From a virus: a stretch of DNA of 20,559 nucleotides. The DNA is taken from positions 1 through 20,559 of IMG/VR virus record IMGVR_UViG_3300017771_003698; one strand, given 5' to 3'. The translations under genes were made by a program, and so were the position numbers. Position 1 is the first letter of the stretch, and each line of letters starts with the position of its first letter. The notes under the pieces are model-generated. The model was not told the DNA's origin. It worked only from the letters and a program-made list of their open reading frames with translations, and searched no databases. Positions 5,808 through 14,043 of this stretch are shown here, in pieces.

Positions 5808-6562
5808 CTAAACTTCTCCATATCGCATACTGGTATTGGAACCATCTTATGTTTGTTTTGTTCTTTTATCTTTCTATATATCTCTAATTTTCTTGCCTCT
5901 TCTGGAATTGTGACAATGGCACCCATATCATCTTGTATCATCGCCTTTTCTAAATCATCATAAGACATACCTATTTGATCTTCGTCTGTTCTACCATCAT
6001 CCCATAAACCATCAGTAGGTGGAGCGTCTTGTATGTCTTGTAAAATATTTAAATAGTTTGCCATTTTAAATACATCGCTTTTCATACAATCTGCAATAGG
6101 GGAAATATCTACACCACCATCACCATACTTAGTATAAAATCCTACACCAAAGTCTTCTACTTTATTACCTGTACCTATAACTAAACCATTATTAGATGTT
6201 GCCACTTGATATAACATCATCATTCTCAATCTACTTCTACTGTTAGCAAAAGCATGTTCACTATCTGCACCAAGATATTTTGATGCATTTTCAAACTCAT
6301 GAAATATTTTTTCTAAATTAATAATTCTTTTACTTACGTTAGAAAAGTTTTCTTCTAACCACCATGCATGTTCTAAAGCAAGCATGTCTTTATTCTTAAT
6401 TGTCATTACTATTGGTATTGTTCTTAAACCAGTTTTTGCTGATAACGTAGAAACCACGCTACTATCAATACCACCAGATACACCTACAACTAAACTTGTT
6501 TTATTATTTTGTTCAGCATAGTCTGTTATCCAATCAATAATATGTTCAATCTTCTCTTTCAT
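5804..6562 (-). CDS. nadE: NH3-dependent NAD+ synthetase (NadE-type)
   Basis: N-type ATP pyrophosphatase that adenylates deamido-NAD and amidates it with ammonia. The PP-loop SGGIDSS (29-35 from this start) and the family stretches GTGNKVEDFGVGFYTKYGDGG, DISPIAD.MKSDVF and APPTDGLWDDGRTDEDQIG are all present, so the enzyme looks intact. It has no glutaminase domain. Two ATGs compete: the one at 6571 directly abuts the AGGAG, while the one at 6562 has 9-nt spacing, so 6562 is chosen (252 aa, against 255). It overlaps the carbamoyltransferase by 17 nt and the dehydrogenase by 4 nt. It could simply restore NAD+ during infection, or amidate a carboxylated sugar made by its neighbour; the strong NadE motifs favour the former. 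Confidence 0.9.
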   Translation of the reverse strand: MKEKIEHIIDWITDYAEQNNKTSLVVGVSGGIDSSVVSTLSAKTGLRTIPIVMTIKNKDMLALEHAWWLEENFSNVSKRIINLEKIFHEFENASKYLGADSEHAFANSRSRLRMMMLYQVATSNNGLVIGTGNKVEDFGVGFYTKYGDGGVDISPIADCMKSDVFKMANYLNILQDIQDAPPTDGLWDDGRTDEDQIGMSYDDLEKAMIQDDMGAIVTIPEEARKLEIYRKIKEQNKHKMVPIPVCDMEKFR

Positions 6563-8099
6563 AAATTTCATCTCCTAAAAATAATTTATCTATTGGCATT
6601 TTTCTGAATGTTGCTAATGCTTGTTCAGGTGTTTCTACAATAGGTTCTTGGTAATTAAAACTTGTATTTAATACAGCAGGTAAACCACTTTGTTCTATGA
6701 TGTTATATAGTATTTCATTATGTTCTCGTTTTAAAATTTGTGGTCTTGTTGAATTATCAACATGATTAACACCTGTTAATTGATGTCTATATTTCTCTTT
6801 AATTACGGCGCTAGTCTGCATATATGGAGACCACTCGTTATAATCACTTAAATATTCATCTGCATACTTATCCAATATAATAGGTGCATATGGTCTATAC
6901 CATTCTCTTTGTTTAACTTGTTCGTTTAATATTTTTCTTATGTGTGGTATACTAGGATCACATAATATACTTCTATGTCCTAATGCTCTAGGTCCACTTT
7001 CACTACCACCTTCATAGTATGCAATAACATCACCTGATGATAAACTCTCTGCAACTTTATTAACATCTGGTGTACCAACTTTATAATCTGGTCCTGTATA
7101 TGGACTAAAGTAATCATTTGTTTTAGGATTGTTTAGAACATGATGCCAAACATACAAAGCTGCACCTATTGCCAAACCTGTGTCATTTGGAAATGGTGGT
7201 ACATGTAGATTTTCAAAATGTGTTTCTTTTATTATATCTCTATTAGCAATACAGTTTAAAGCCAAACCACCAGAGTAGCAAAGATTTGTTTCGCCTTGAT
7301 ATATATTTTTTATTTCACTTACTAATCTTTTTACAGTATATCTTTGTAATGTCGCTGCCACATTTTGTGACCTAAATCTTTTTGTATCTGATAAATCTTC
7401 ACACTCATTAAATGCTCTTGCTCTTGGATCAAAATTTTTAGGGCTTGGTGCCAATGCTAAATCTTGTCTTATTCTTGTTTCTAGTTCTTCATCACCAAAT
7501 GTACCATAACTAGATAAACCCATAATCTTACCTGCACCTGAACCTGGATCCCAATCATGTATTCTTTTCATTCTGTAATTATTAAAACATATTGATGACC
7601 AATAACTAGCAACATTTTCTTTTACTAGACCTTCGTATTGTTCTATCTTATTACCACGACCAAATGATGTACTTGCGTTCTCACTATCACCTCCACCATC
7701 CCATGTAAATATTCTCGCTGATGAATATGGACTTGTGTAGTATGCACTTGCGGCATGACATAAATGATGATTTACTGCAATACCTCTAGTACCATCGCCT
7801 ACATTAAATTCTATTGATTCTGATTGTGCTGTGTCAACTATTCTAAATGGTGGTAATTTATCTGGTTCTTTTCTACCAATCCAGTTTATAATGGACTTTG
7901 GAAAATTACATGCTAGTATGTTAATGTCGGTCCATTGTAAATTACAATGCTCTAGTGTTTTATTAACAAACTCTTGACTATAACCATAATCATGTTTAAT
8001 TCTAGAATGACGTTCCAGTTCCCAATTAATAAGAACTTTACCATCTTTAATTACACATGCTGAGGCGTTATGTCCATAATATAATCCTAGTATTATCAT
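6546..8099 (-). CDS. Carbamoyltransferase, NodU/CmcH/TobZ family
   Basis: Family enzymes make carbamoyl-adenylate from carbamoyl phosphate and ATP in an N-terminal Kae1-like domain and pass the carbamoyl group to a hydroxyl. Seen here: GLYYGHNASA (5-14) opening the ASKHA fold, the metal-binding histidine motif HHLCHAASAYYTSP (111-124), TWDGGGD (132-138), SGGLALNC (276-283), PFPNDTGLAIGAAL (302-315), GSESGPRALGHRSI (365-378) and REWYRPYAP (398-406), with the Carbam_trans_C domain to the end. At 517 aa it is near the usual length (about 550-600). It overlaps the methyltransferase by 4 nt and nadE by 17 nt. Bacterial members act on antibiotics and Nod factors, and phage members on 5-hydroxymethylcytosine are reported. 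The acceptor here is unknown; the context of glycosyltransferases and a sugar dehydrogenase suggests a sugar. Confidence 0.93.
   Translation of the reverse strand: MIILGLYYGHNASACVIKDGKVLINWELERHSRIKHDYGYSQEFVNKTLEHCNLQWTDINILACNFPKSIINWIGRKEPDKLPPFRIVDTAQSESIEFNVGDGTRGIAVNHHLCHAASAYYTSPYSSARIFTWDGGGDSENASTSFGRGNKIEQYEGLVKENVASYWSSICFNNYRMKRIHDWDPGSGAGKIMGLSSYGTFGDEELETRIRQDLALAPSPKNFDPRARAFNECEDLSDTKRFRSQNVAATLQRYTVKRLVSEIKNIYQGETNLCYSGGLALNCIANRDIIKETHFENLHVPPFPNDTGLAIGAALYVWHHVLNNPKTNDYFSPYTGPDYKVGTPDVNKVAESLSSGDVIAYYEGGSESGPRALGHRSILCDPSIPHIRKILNEQVKQREWYRPYAPIILDKYADEYLSDYNEWSPYMQTSAVIKEKYRHQLTGVNHVDNSTRPQILKREHNEILYNIIEQSGLPAVLNTSFNYQEPIVETPEQALATFRKMPIDKLFLGDEIYERED
6572..6576 (-). promoter_or_regulatory. 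Shine-Dalgarno deciding the nadE start
   Basis: AGGAG lies immediately before the ATG at 6571 (zero spacing) and 9 nt before the ATG at 6562. The spacing supports the downstream start. The site lies within the 3' end of the carbamoyltransferase gene. Confidence 0.65.
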
Positions 8100-8752
8100 C
8101 TATGTGCAATTATTAAACCATTACCTTTATCGTCAACCTTTTGCCAATTCTTTTTAAAGGGTCCTAGATCATGTGTGGCCTTATCAATAGTCCAACCAGC
8201 ACTTTCAAATTTGTTCACCCACCAGTCTAACGTTTCTCGTATAAAGTGTGATTTATCATGTTCATAACTTTCAATAATATATTTCTCACCATCACCAAGT
8301 GGTATCATTGCTAATATTTTTTGACCACCTTTGTTTAATACTTTTAACTGTTCGTCTATATCTTCATAAGGTATGTGTTCTAATATATCTTTACACAGCA
8401 CCCAAGTATAAGAATCAGGACCAGCACAAACTAGAGCATCTTTTGGTTGTATAACACCTAACCATCGTCTTATATCTTCATCTGCTTTACTTACAGCATA
8501 TTCAGATACATCTACACCATATGCTTTATGACCTAGTAATCGTAAACCTTTTACTGTAAATCCTTTGGCACAACCAAAGTCTAATAATTTTTCTTCTGGT
8601 TTAAGGTTAGTATATTGTACAATGTGATGACACATTGGTATAGTAAGTTCTGGCATCCAACGATAGTGTGAGTATAAAGACTTTCCAGTCTCCGCACCTC
8701 TTTCGTAATAATTTTCATCAAAATAATCTGTTGCCTTAAATGAAGTTTTCAT
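8096..8752 (-). CDS. Class I SAM-dependent methyltransferase
   Basis: Rossmann methyltransferase of 218 aa. Motif I LLDFGCAKGF (56-65) binds SAM, followed by YGVDVSEYAV for the acidic ribose ligand and CKDILEHIPYEDI for the post-IV region, as in the Methyltransf_11/23 type. An N-terminal segment, TDYFDENYYERGAETG, and a WMPELT motif resemble the small-molecule or sugar methyltransferases found in surface-polysaccharide clusters. No zinc-binding or target-recognition domain is present, so DNA is an unlikely substrate. It overlaps the radical SAM gene by 17 nt and the carbamoyltransferase by 4 nt. Confidence 0.88.
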   Translation of the reverse strand: MKTSFKATDYFDENYYERGAETGKSLYSHYRWMPELTIPMCHHIVQYTNLKPEEKLLDFGCAKGFTVKGLRLLGHKAYGVDVSEYAVSKADEDIRRWLGVIQPKDALVCAGPDSYTWVLCKDILEHIPYEDIDEQLKVLNKGGQKILAMIPLGDGEKYIIESYEHDKSHFIRETLDWWVNKFESAGWTIDKATHDLGPFKKNWQKVDDKGNGLIIAHR

Positions 8753-10097
8753 GTTCTAATGGTTCCTTAAATTCATCAAATCTGTTTACTTTATCATTTA
8801 TAAAATCGTCTAACATATTGACATTGTTTGTAAAGACACAACCTGTACATCTTTTTGTTGCGTCAAATCTTTGTTTTATTTTTTTATCCATATAGTCTAA
8901 AACATCACTCGCATGGCATAATTGGTATTCCTCTGCAAAGTGTTCAAAGTTATCATTTAAAACTACACTATCACAAGGATAAACTGTACCAGGTTTACCT
9001 GTACCTGTATGTATCTCCTCTGATAGATATGGTCTGAAATAACTTTGATGGCACGTAGGTGTTTTAGGTCCCCCATGTACTTTGTATTGGTGAAAGAATC
9101 TTTTATCTTTAACTTCTTTTAATACATTATCTAAACTTCTATGTTGTCGTATTAAATTTTTTTGTTCTAATAAACAGTTAGGTAATAATCTTATATATTT
9201 ACTACCACATGCATTAGCAACTTTTGAAACTTTATCTAATAAACCAACTCTGTCTGCCATTACTTCATCTGATGCTTCATGTTCAACTGTGTACACCATA
9301 GAATTACCAATTGTTGTTTTATTCAGATCAAATTTTTCTAATGGTAAACCTATTCTGTTTTCCCAATCAAAGAATACATTAATAGATATTCTAACCCATG
9401 TAAACATCTTACATACATCTTCATCAACTCTTTTCCAATATTGTTTACTACCATTACTAATTAAAGCAACTTGTAGTCCTTCTCCATATAACCATCTAAC
9501 TAATTCATTAAAATGCTTGTAGGCAGTAGGTTCACCGCCGCCGGTTAATATTACTGCCTTCAATCCTCTCGTTTTCAATTTTGTTACATAGTCTTTAATT
9601 GTATCCATGTCAATACGACTATGTGTATCTCTATATGTTACACTACAATAAGGGCATTTTAAATTACAAGCACCCTCTGGACTAATGTGTGTACTAATAA
9701 CTGTATTGGGATTATTATTCTTATAGTTCATCATCGCTTCTTGATGACGCCACCATTTAATACCTGTTGATGTAAACTTATGTTCTTCTTCACTAGGGTC
9801 ATGTTCTAATTCTGTTTCAGTAGGTGTTTCATCATAAAAGATATAGATATTACTATACTTCATACCATTCTCAACTCTATCTAATATTTCATGACCTTTC
9901 TCTAATGTAATTGGTTTTAAATGTGAAACATCATTATTGTCAATATACTCATAATTCTTAACAAAGTTTTTTACTTTACCTCTAGCCGCATGTCTGTATA
10001 TAATATACTCATCTTCTTTTTTATAGAGACCTATTTCGAAACCTGTTCCTTGATGAACTTTGACTGGTTCGTAATCTTTTATTTTTGGGAGGGCCAT
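8736..10097 (-). CDS. Radical SAM enzyme with C-terminal auxiliary cysteines
   Basis: The [4Fe-4S] motif CNLKCPYC (C144, C148, C151) is followed by ILTGGGEPT (183-191), the SAM-amine binding region, and VALISNGS. An unusual N-terminal extension of about 130 residues precedes the core. The C-terminal part has C349, C375, C394, C417 and C420 (YPCDSVV, CTGCVF), which resembles a SPASM or twitch domain binding one or more extra Fe-S clusters. Such proteins modify peptides, sugars or nucleotides by radical chemistry; the substrate here is not readable. It overlaps the upstream glycosyltransferase-like gene by 19 nt and the methyltransferase by 17 nt. Confidence 0.9.
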   Translation of the reverse strand: MALPKIKDYEPVKVHQGTGFEIGLYKKEDEYIIYRHAARGKVKNFVKNYEYIDNNDVSHLKPITLEKGHEILDRVENGMKYSNIYIFYDETPTETELEHDPSEEEHKFTSTGIKWWRHQEAMMNYKNNNPNTVISTHISPEGACNLKCPYCSVTYRDTHSRIDMDTIKDYVTKLKTRGLKAVILTGGGEPTAYKHFNELVRWLYGEGLQVALISNGSKQYWKRVDEDVCKMFTWVRISINVFFDWENRIGLPLEKFDLNKTTIGNSMVYTVEHEASDEVMADRVGLLDKVSKVANACGSKYIRLLPNCLLEQKNLIRQHRSLDNVLKEVKDKRFFHQYKVHGGPKTPTCHQSYFRPYLSEEIHTGTGKPGTVYPCDSVVLNDNFEHFAEEYQLCHASDVLDYMDKKIKQRFDATKRCTGCVFTNNVNMLDDFINDKVNRFDEFKEPLEHENFI

Positions 10098-10795
10098 GGT
10101 AATGCTTTCTTTATATAGTGTTTATGTTTTTCAGATATTTCTAAGTCCTCTGTCTCTGGTGTCCAGTTTAACCACTTTTCTTCGTACCAAGTTTCAGACG
10201 GTGGACTATCTTTGTAATATTTAGATGATTGTAATGCCACCTCATGTTTGTATTTCATCACATCTGGTGATAAACAAAACCCATAATTATAACACTTTAT
10301 TGATGAATGTACTGTTTCTGCATTTTGCCAACAACCTTTTTGTGTTTCTGTTGGTACTGTATTCCATAATGAAGGACCCGGTCTATCTTTATCTCTTTTG
10401 ACATACCATTGTTTATTTTTCCAAAACTCTATTTGATTAAAACAAACTTCTAAATCTTTTATATCCCATATGTCTTTTATCTCATTACCCCAAACCATAT
10501 CTGGTTCCATCATCAATGTTTGTTTAGGTTGAGGATAATATTGCATAACTTCGTCATACATTAATTTATATTGATTTAGAGGAAGATCATATTCTTTTTC
10601 AAATACTGTGACCTTACTATACTTTTCACAAAACTCTTTTACATTTTCATCTAAAGGAGGTAAGTTCATAGCACCTTTGTACCATGGTTTTTTAGACCAA
10701 AATACAAATATTTTATCTACATGATTTTCAATACTTTCAATAGATTGACCTAGAAAATCTAGACCATAGTGTATTCTATATAAGGCATATTTCAT
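10079..10795 (-). CDS. Glycosyltransferase-like protein (GT-A fold)
   Basis: Starts MKYALYRIHYGLDFLGQSIES, followed by HVDKIFVFWSKKPW. This resembles GT-A enzymes that open with a strand and a helix naming the position of the nucleotide sugar. An acidic element, MEPDMVW (96-102), sits where the DxD metal site is expected. The second half is Trp/Tyr-rich with KCYNYGFCLSPDVM. The match is by fold pattern only and weaker than for the two neighbours. It overlaps them by 4 nt upstream and 19 nt downstream, tying it to the same block. It may act on the same acceptor or be an accessory, non-catalytic member. Confidence 0.65.
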   Translation of the reverse strand: MKYALYRIHYGLDFLGQSIESIENHVDKIFVFWSKKPWYKGAMNLPPLDENVKEFCEKYSKVTVFEKEYDLPLNQYKLMYDEVMQYYPQPKQTLMMEPDMVWGNEIKDIWDIKDLEVCFNQIEFWKNKQWYVKRDKDRPGPSLWNTVPTETQKGCWQNAETVHSSIKCYNYGFCLSPDVMKYKHEVALQSSKYYKDSPPSETWYEEKWLNWTPETEDLEISEKHKHYIKKALPWPSQK

Positions 10796-11868
10796 ATAGG
10801 GTATTTTGATTTATGTATATAAGTTTCTTGTATGTATCTATCCATTTCACCTTCTTTTATTGCATAGGCACCTATCATATCAATATTATTATCTATACAA
10901 TACCAAACTCTCTGATTACCTCTTAATACTCTATAATCTGAAGCACAAACAATAATAGGATATGTCATACCATTTTTATCTATGGATTCACAAAGTTTTT
11001 TATATTGTATTACCTGTTCAGGTAAAGGATCTTCTTTTAGTTTATGTGCAGCTGGCGCCCACTCTTTTTCTAATATCTTCACATCATAATAAGTAAAATT
11101 TTCTTTCAATTCTTCATTTATGATTTGAGGTTTTAATTTTGTTGCCTTACCTATATTAATTAATTCTTGTAATTTATTTCTATCATCAAGTCTTACATTT
11201 CTAGTTTTATCAAATAAGATTTTATCTTTTGCATATAGATTACCTTTTTCTTGTGTTCTATTTCTAGCATAAGTATCGTCCATTGGTGCCCCTTTACTAA
11301 AATGTAAATGCTCTGCTTTAATATGTGGTATAAAATGTGTTCTATCTAACATCTTACCAACTTCAAAAATAAAAGTATCATTATAACCAAAGTGAAAACA
11401 CCCCGGTGTAAATCTACCTAGACACTCATACCATTCTCTACTAACAATAGGAAAAGCACAATGTGCCTCACCGTTGATACCATCTTCCATATATGCAACA
11501 TAAACTTTATCTTTATCAAACTGTTGTAATTCTTTTTCAAGTATATCTTCCCAACCAGGTGTACTGTAAACTAAATCATCATTACCCATAATCAATACAT
11601 CACCAGAACACTCTGCAGCTAAATCATTCCATGATATAGAAACACTTTTAGGTTCTCCTATTATGAAACGAACATCATAAAATCCTATGTATTCTGTTTT
11701 ACAATGTTTTTCTAGTGACTTATATGCTTCTATTGCAGGATCGTCATTATCAACGTAAAATAATAATTCTACACTACCTCTTGCCCAAGCTGTGTTATAA
11801 ATTGATTTGATAAACCTCTCACAATTATTAGGTCTATTTCTTGTTGGTGTTAGTATTGATATTCTCAT
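10792..11868 (-). CDS. GT2 glycosyltransferase fused to a ParB-like domain
   Basis: Residues 1 to about 225 read as family-2 glycosyltransferase: RISILTPTRNRP (2-13), LFYVDNDDP (36-44) and GDVLIMGNDDL (89-99), where NDD replaces the usual DxD. Residues about 283-340 resemble the ParB/sulfiredoxin N-terminal fold: PLPEQVIQYKKLCESIDKNG, then YPIIV and YRVLRGNQRVWYCIDNN, with GNQR (317-320) in place of the ParB GxxR box, and IGAYAI as the last strand. ParB folds bind or hydrolyse CTP/ATP, so the domain could bind a nucleotide or DNA. This fusion is unusual to me. It overlaps both neighbours by 4 nt. Confidence 0.8.
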   Translation of the reverse strand: MRISILTPTRNRPNNCERFIKSIYNTAWARGSVELLFYVDNDDPAIEAYKSLEKHCKTEYIGFYDVRFIIGEPKSVSISWNDLAAECSGDVLIMGNDDLVYSTPGWEDILEKELQQFDKDKVYVAYMEDGINGEAHCAFPIVSREWYECLGRFTPGCFHFGYNDTFIFEVGKMLDRTHFIPHIKAEHLHFSKGAPMDDTYARNRTQEKGNLYAKDKILFDKTRNVRLDDRNKLQELINIGKATKLKPQIINEELKENFTYYDVKILEKEWAPAAHKLKEDPLPEQVIQYKKLCESIDKNGMTYPIIVCASDYRVLRGNQRVWYCIDNNIDMIGAYAIKEGEMDRYIQETYIHKSKYPI

Positions 11869-12488
11869 TTCATTAAAGTCTTTCTTATATGTTCTCTACC
11901 CACAGGTCCTGTCCAATGTATAACTTTTTTTGTAGGACTGTCTTGACCTTTGTTTAAAGATATTCTTAACCATTGATAGTCTTGTGGCAATTCTTGTATC
12001 TGTTCATTTTCATTACTTTCAATTAAATCATATAATGCTTCTTGATCACCCCTAATACCATCATTCTGGTTTAATCTTACATTCCAATCGTATAATAATT
12101 TAGGTCTATCATTTACTACAATGACACCTGTTGCCCACCAATTAGCTCTAACCCAATCTCTAGTTAACCCTATCATACCAGGTGGCACTAAATTAAACAT
12201 GTCAGATATATCTGTTAATATTTCACAATCTACATCTAACCATGCAACTCTTTTTTCAGGTGCTTCTATAACTGCATGTAATTTGTAAAACCACCCGGAA
12301 TCTGTTCTCTTTTGTAAAGGTATAGATAACCAAACATTAGGATAATGTGTTTTAATCATTTCCCTTTTTGATTGTGACATACCAAAATCCCAAACACCTA
12401 TTGTTTCATCTTTAATATGTGTTGTGGCATTTCTTAACCACCACTCAATTAAATCTTCATGATTTGAATCAACTCCTGTTAGTATCAT
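11865..12488 (-). CDS. GT8-like glycosyltransferase
   Basis: Residues 82-90 read AWLDVDCEI, with the DxD metal motif DVD (85-87). GVIVVNDRP and IRGDQEALYDLI form the acceptor-side region, and VIHWTGP near residue 190 is the usual closing H-W motif of GT8-type enzymes. At 207 aa it is short but holds the complete GT-A core. It starts the accessory block: its 5' end overlaps the PD-(D/E)XK nuclease gene by 20 nt and its 3' end overlaps the GT2-ParB gene by 4 nt. Donor and acceptor sugars are unknown. Confidence 0.8.
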   Translation of the reverse strand: MILTGVDSNHEDLIEWWLRNATTHIKDETIGVWDFGMSQSKREMIKTHYPNVWLSIPLQKRTDSGWFYKLHAVIEAPEKRVAWLDVDCEILTDISDMFNLVPPGMIGLTRDWVRANWWATGVIVVNDRPKLLYDWNVRLNQNDGIRGDQEALYDLIESNENEQIQELPQDYQWLRISLNKGQDSPTKKVIHWTGPVGREHIRKTLMK

Positions 12489-12822
12489 CTTCTTTTCTGT
12501 TTAGTAAAATAAATGTCTCTAAGTCTAGAACAGCTAGAGGTTTATGGTGATTTCTTTTAATAACTGCAAGTGGCTCATAACCTTTACAGTTTTCTTCGGC
12601 TTGTTTATATGCAGCCCAAATGTTTAATGCTTCTTGATTTTTACATTCAATGCTATATGGAAACAAATTTCGTGCAGCCTTTGCCATGATTAAATCTTCA
12701 CCGCCTGCACCCATTGATCTACTTTCTATATCTTCTGGATCAACGCCTAAATGTTCAATTAATAATTCTCTTACTTTTTTTTGTAGGTTTCTACCCTTCG
12801 CTTTCGCTGAACTCGTCTTCAT
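12469..12822 (-). CDS. PD-(D/E)XK nuclease (VRR-NUC/Holliday-resolvase-like)
   Basis: Small nuclease of about 117 aa. From the preferred ATG it reads MKTSSAKAKGRNLQKKVRELL. GAGGEDLIMA supplies E-D and SIECKN supplies E-x-K, the catalytic core of PD-(D/E)XK enzymes, followed by the helix ALNIWAAYKQAEEN and AVIKRNHHKPLAVL. T4-like marine phages often carry such a gene near nrd; its exact role (branched DNA processing or host DNA breakdown) is not known to me. Earlier in-frame ATGs at 12837 and 12834 exist; 12822 has a GGAG 6 nt upstream and gives the typical MKTSS start. The beginning overlaps the zinc-ribbon gene out of frame by 32 nt. Confidence 0.75.
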   Translation of the reverse strand: MKTSSAKAKGRNLQKKVRELLIEHLGVDPEDIESRSMGAGGEDLIMAKAARNLFPYSIECKNQEALNIWAAYKQAEENCKGYEPLAVIKRNHHKPLAVLDLETFILLNRKEDDTNRS

Positions 12823-12934
12823 CCCATTCTCCATCATTGTGTAATGCCTCTCCGCAACACGGACAGAACTTCACCGGTAGATCATTCTCTACCTTTATTC
12901 TAACTTCAGCTTCACAATTTTCGCATATTATCAT
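12791..12934 (-). CDS. Small zinc-ribbon protein (47 aa)
   Basis: MIICENCEAEVRIKVENDLP followed by VKFCPCCGEAL gives two Cys pairs, C4-x2-C7 and C24/C26/C27, a rubredoxin-like zinc knuckle. An acidic tail (DGEWDEDEFSESEG) follows. The ATG overlaps the nrdB stop by 4 nt (ATGA). The 3' end overlaps the nuclease gene in a different frame. Acidic zinc-ribbon proteins of this size recur next to the reductase genes of T4-like marine phages in my recollection; the function is unknown. Confidence 0.8.
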   Translation of the reverse strand: MIICENCEAEVRIKVENDLPVKFCPCCGEALHNDGEWDEDEFSESEG

Positions 12935-14037
12935 AACTTGAATCCTTCAAATGTATCTTTCTCGACATCTTGTTTAATGCCACCCACAACATAACTTTCT
13001 ATTTCTGTCTCTTGTGGTGCGTTTTGTAATCCACGACTATTTAACCAATGCTCTGTCCACGGTAATGGATTTTGATTAGCAGGTTGATCGTAAATTGGTT
13101 TTAAGCCTATTGCTTTCATTCTTTTATTAGCTATATATTCAACATAACTATGTAGTAATTTATCGTTTAATCCAATCATAGAACCATCTTTAAACAAATA
13201 GTTTGCCCAATTCTTTTCTTGTTGAACTGCATCTTTATACATTTGGATAACATTACCTTCTTCTTCTTTGATAACTTCTAACATTTCTTTATCTTTTTCA
13301 TAATTCATGTAGTTTTTAATTATGTGTTGTGATACTGCTAAATGCTGACTTTCATCACGAGCAATCAAAGATATAATTTTTGCACTACCTTCCATAAGTT
13401 TTAATTCACCAAAAGCAAACGAACAAGCGAATGATACATAAAAACGTACACCCTCTAATATGTTTACATTTATTAATGCTCTCCATAGTTTTCTTTTTAA
13501 TTCTTTTGTGCTACCTTTATTATCAAGTACCCACCTTTGACCAGAATTAATTAGATCATCATATGTTTTAGTAACAGCCTCAGCTCTTTCTGTAATGTAT
13601 TCATCTGTTAATATTTTATCAAAAACATCAGACGGATTAGAATATATATTTTTAATTATGTATGTATAAGACCTAGAGTGTATAGATTCCATAAAATCCC
13701 ATATCAAGATACAACCTTCAAGTTCTGGTAATGAGCAAAATGGCAAAAATGCTAAACATGGACCACGACCTTGTACGCTGTCTAATAGTGTTTGATATCT
13801 AAGATTACTTGTAAAGATATGCTTTTGCTCTGGTCTTAATTCTTGCCAGTCATTTCTATCTTTCTGTAATGAGACTTCTTGTGGTCTCCAGAACAATCCT
13901 AATTGATGATCTGTTAGTTTATCAAAGATAGGATACTTAAATGTATCAAACCTTTGTACTGCGTTATCTTCTCCAAAAAACATTGGTTGCTTTGTGAAAT
14001 CCACACTTGCATCTTTATTGTAAACACTCTTTGCCAT
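12931..14037 (-). CDS. nrdB: Ribonucleotide reductase class Ia, beta subunit
   Basis: Diiron-tyrosyl radical subunit that works with NrdA to make dNDPs. All ligands of the E. coli enzyme are matched: D86 (LLDSVQG), E117 and H120 with the radical Y124 (FMESIHSRSYTY), E195 (LEGVRFY), E229 and H232 (RDESQH). The C-terminal peptide ending FEGFKL would bind NrdA, like the E. coli tail ending in FQL. At 368 aa it is of usual length, with no intein. An AAGGAG lies 12 nt before the ATG, a rather long spacing. Six bases separate it from the upstream ATE-like gene. Confidence 0.97.
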   Translation of the reverse strand: MAKSVYNKDASVDFTKQPMFFGEDNAVQRFDTFKYPIFDKLTDHQLGLFWRPQEVSLQKDRNDWQELRPEQKHIFTSNLRYQTLLDSVQGRGPCLAFLPFCSLPELEGCILIWDFMESIHSRSYTYIIKNIYSNPSDVFDKILTDEYITERAEAVTKTYDDLINSGQRWVLDNKGSTKELKRKLWRALINVNILEGVRFYVSFACSFAFGELKLMEGSAKIISLIARDESQHLAVSQHIIKNYMNYEKDKEMLEVIKEEEGNVIQMYKDAVQQEKNWANYLFKDGSMIGLNDKLLHSYVEYIANKRMKAIGLKPIYDQPANQNPLPWTEHWLNSRGLQNAPQETEIESYVVGGIKQDVEKDTFEGFKL

Positions 14038-14043
14038 TTTATT

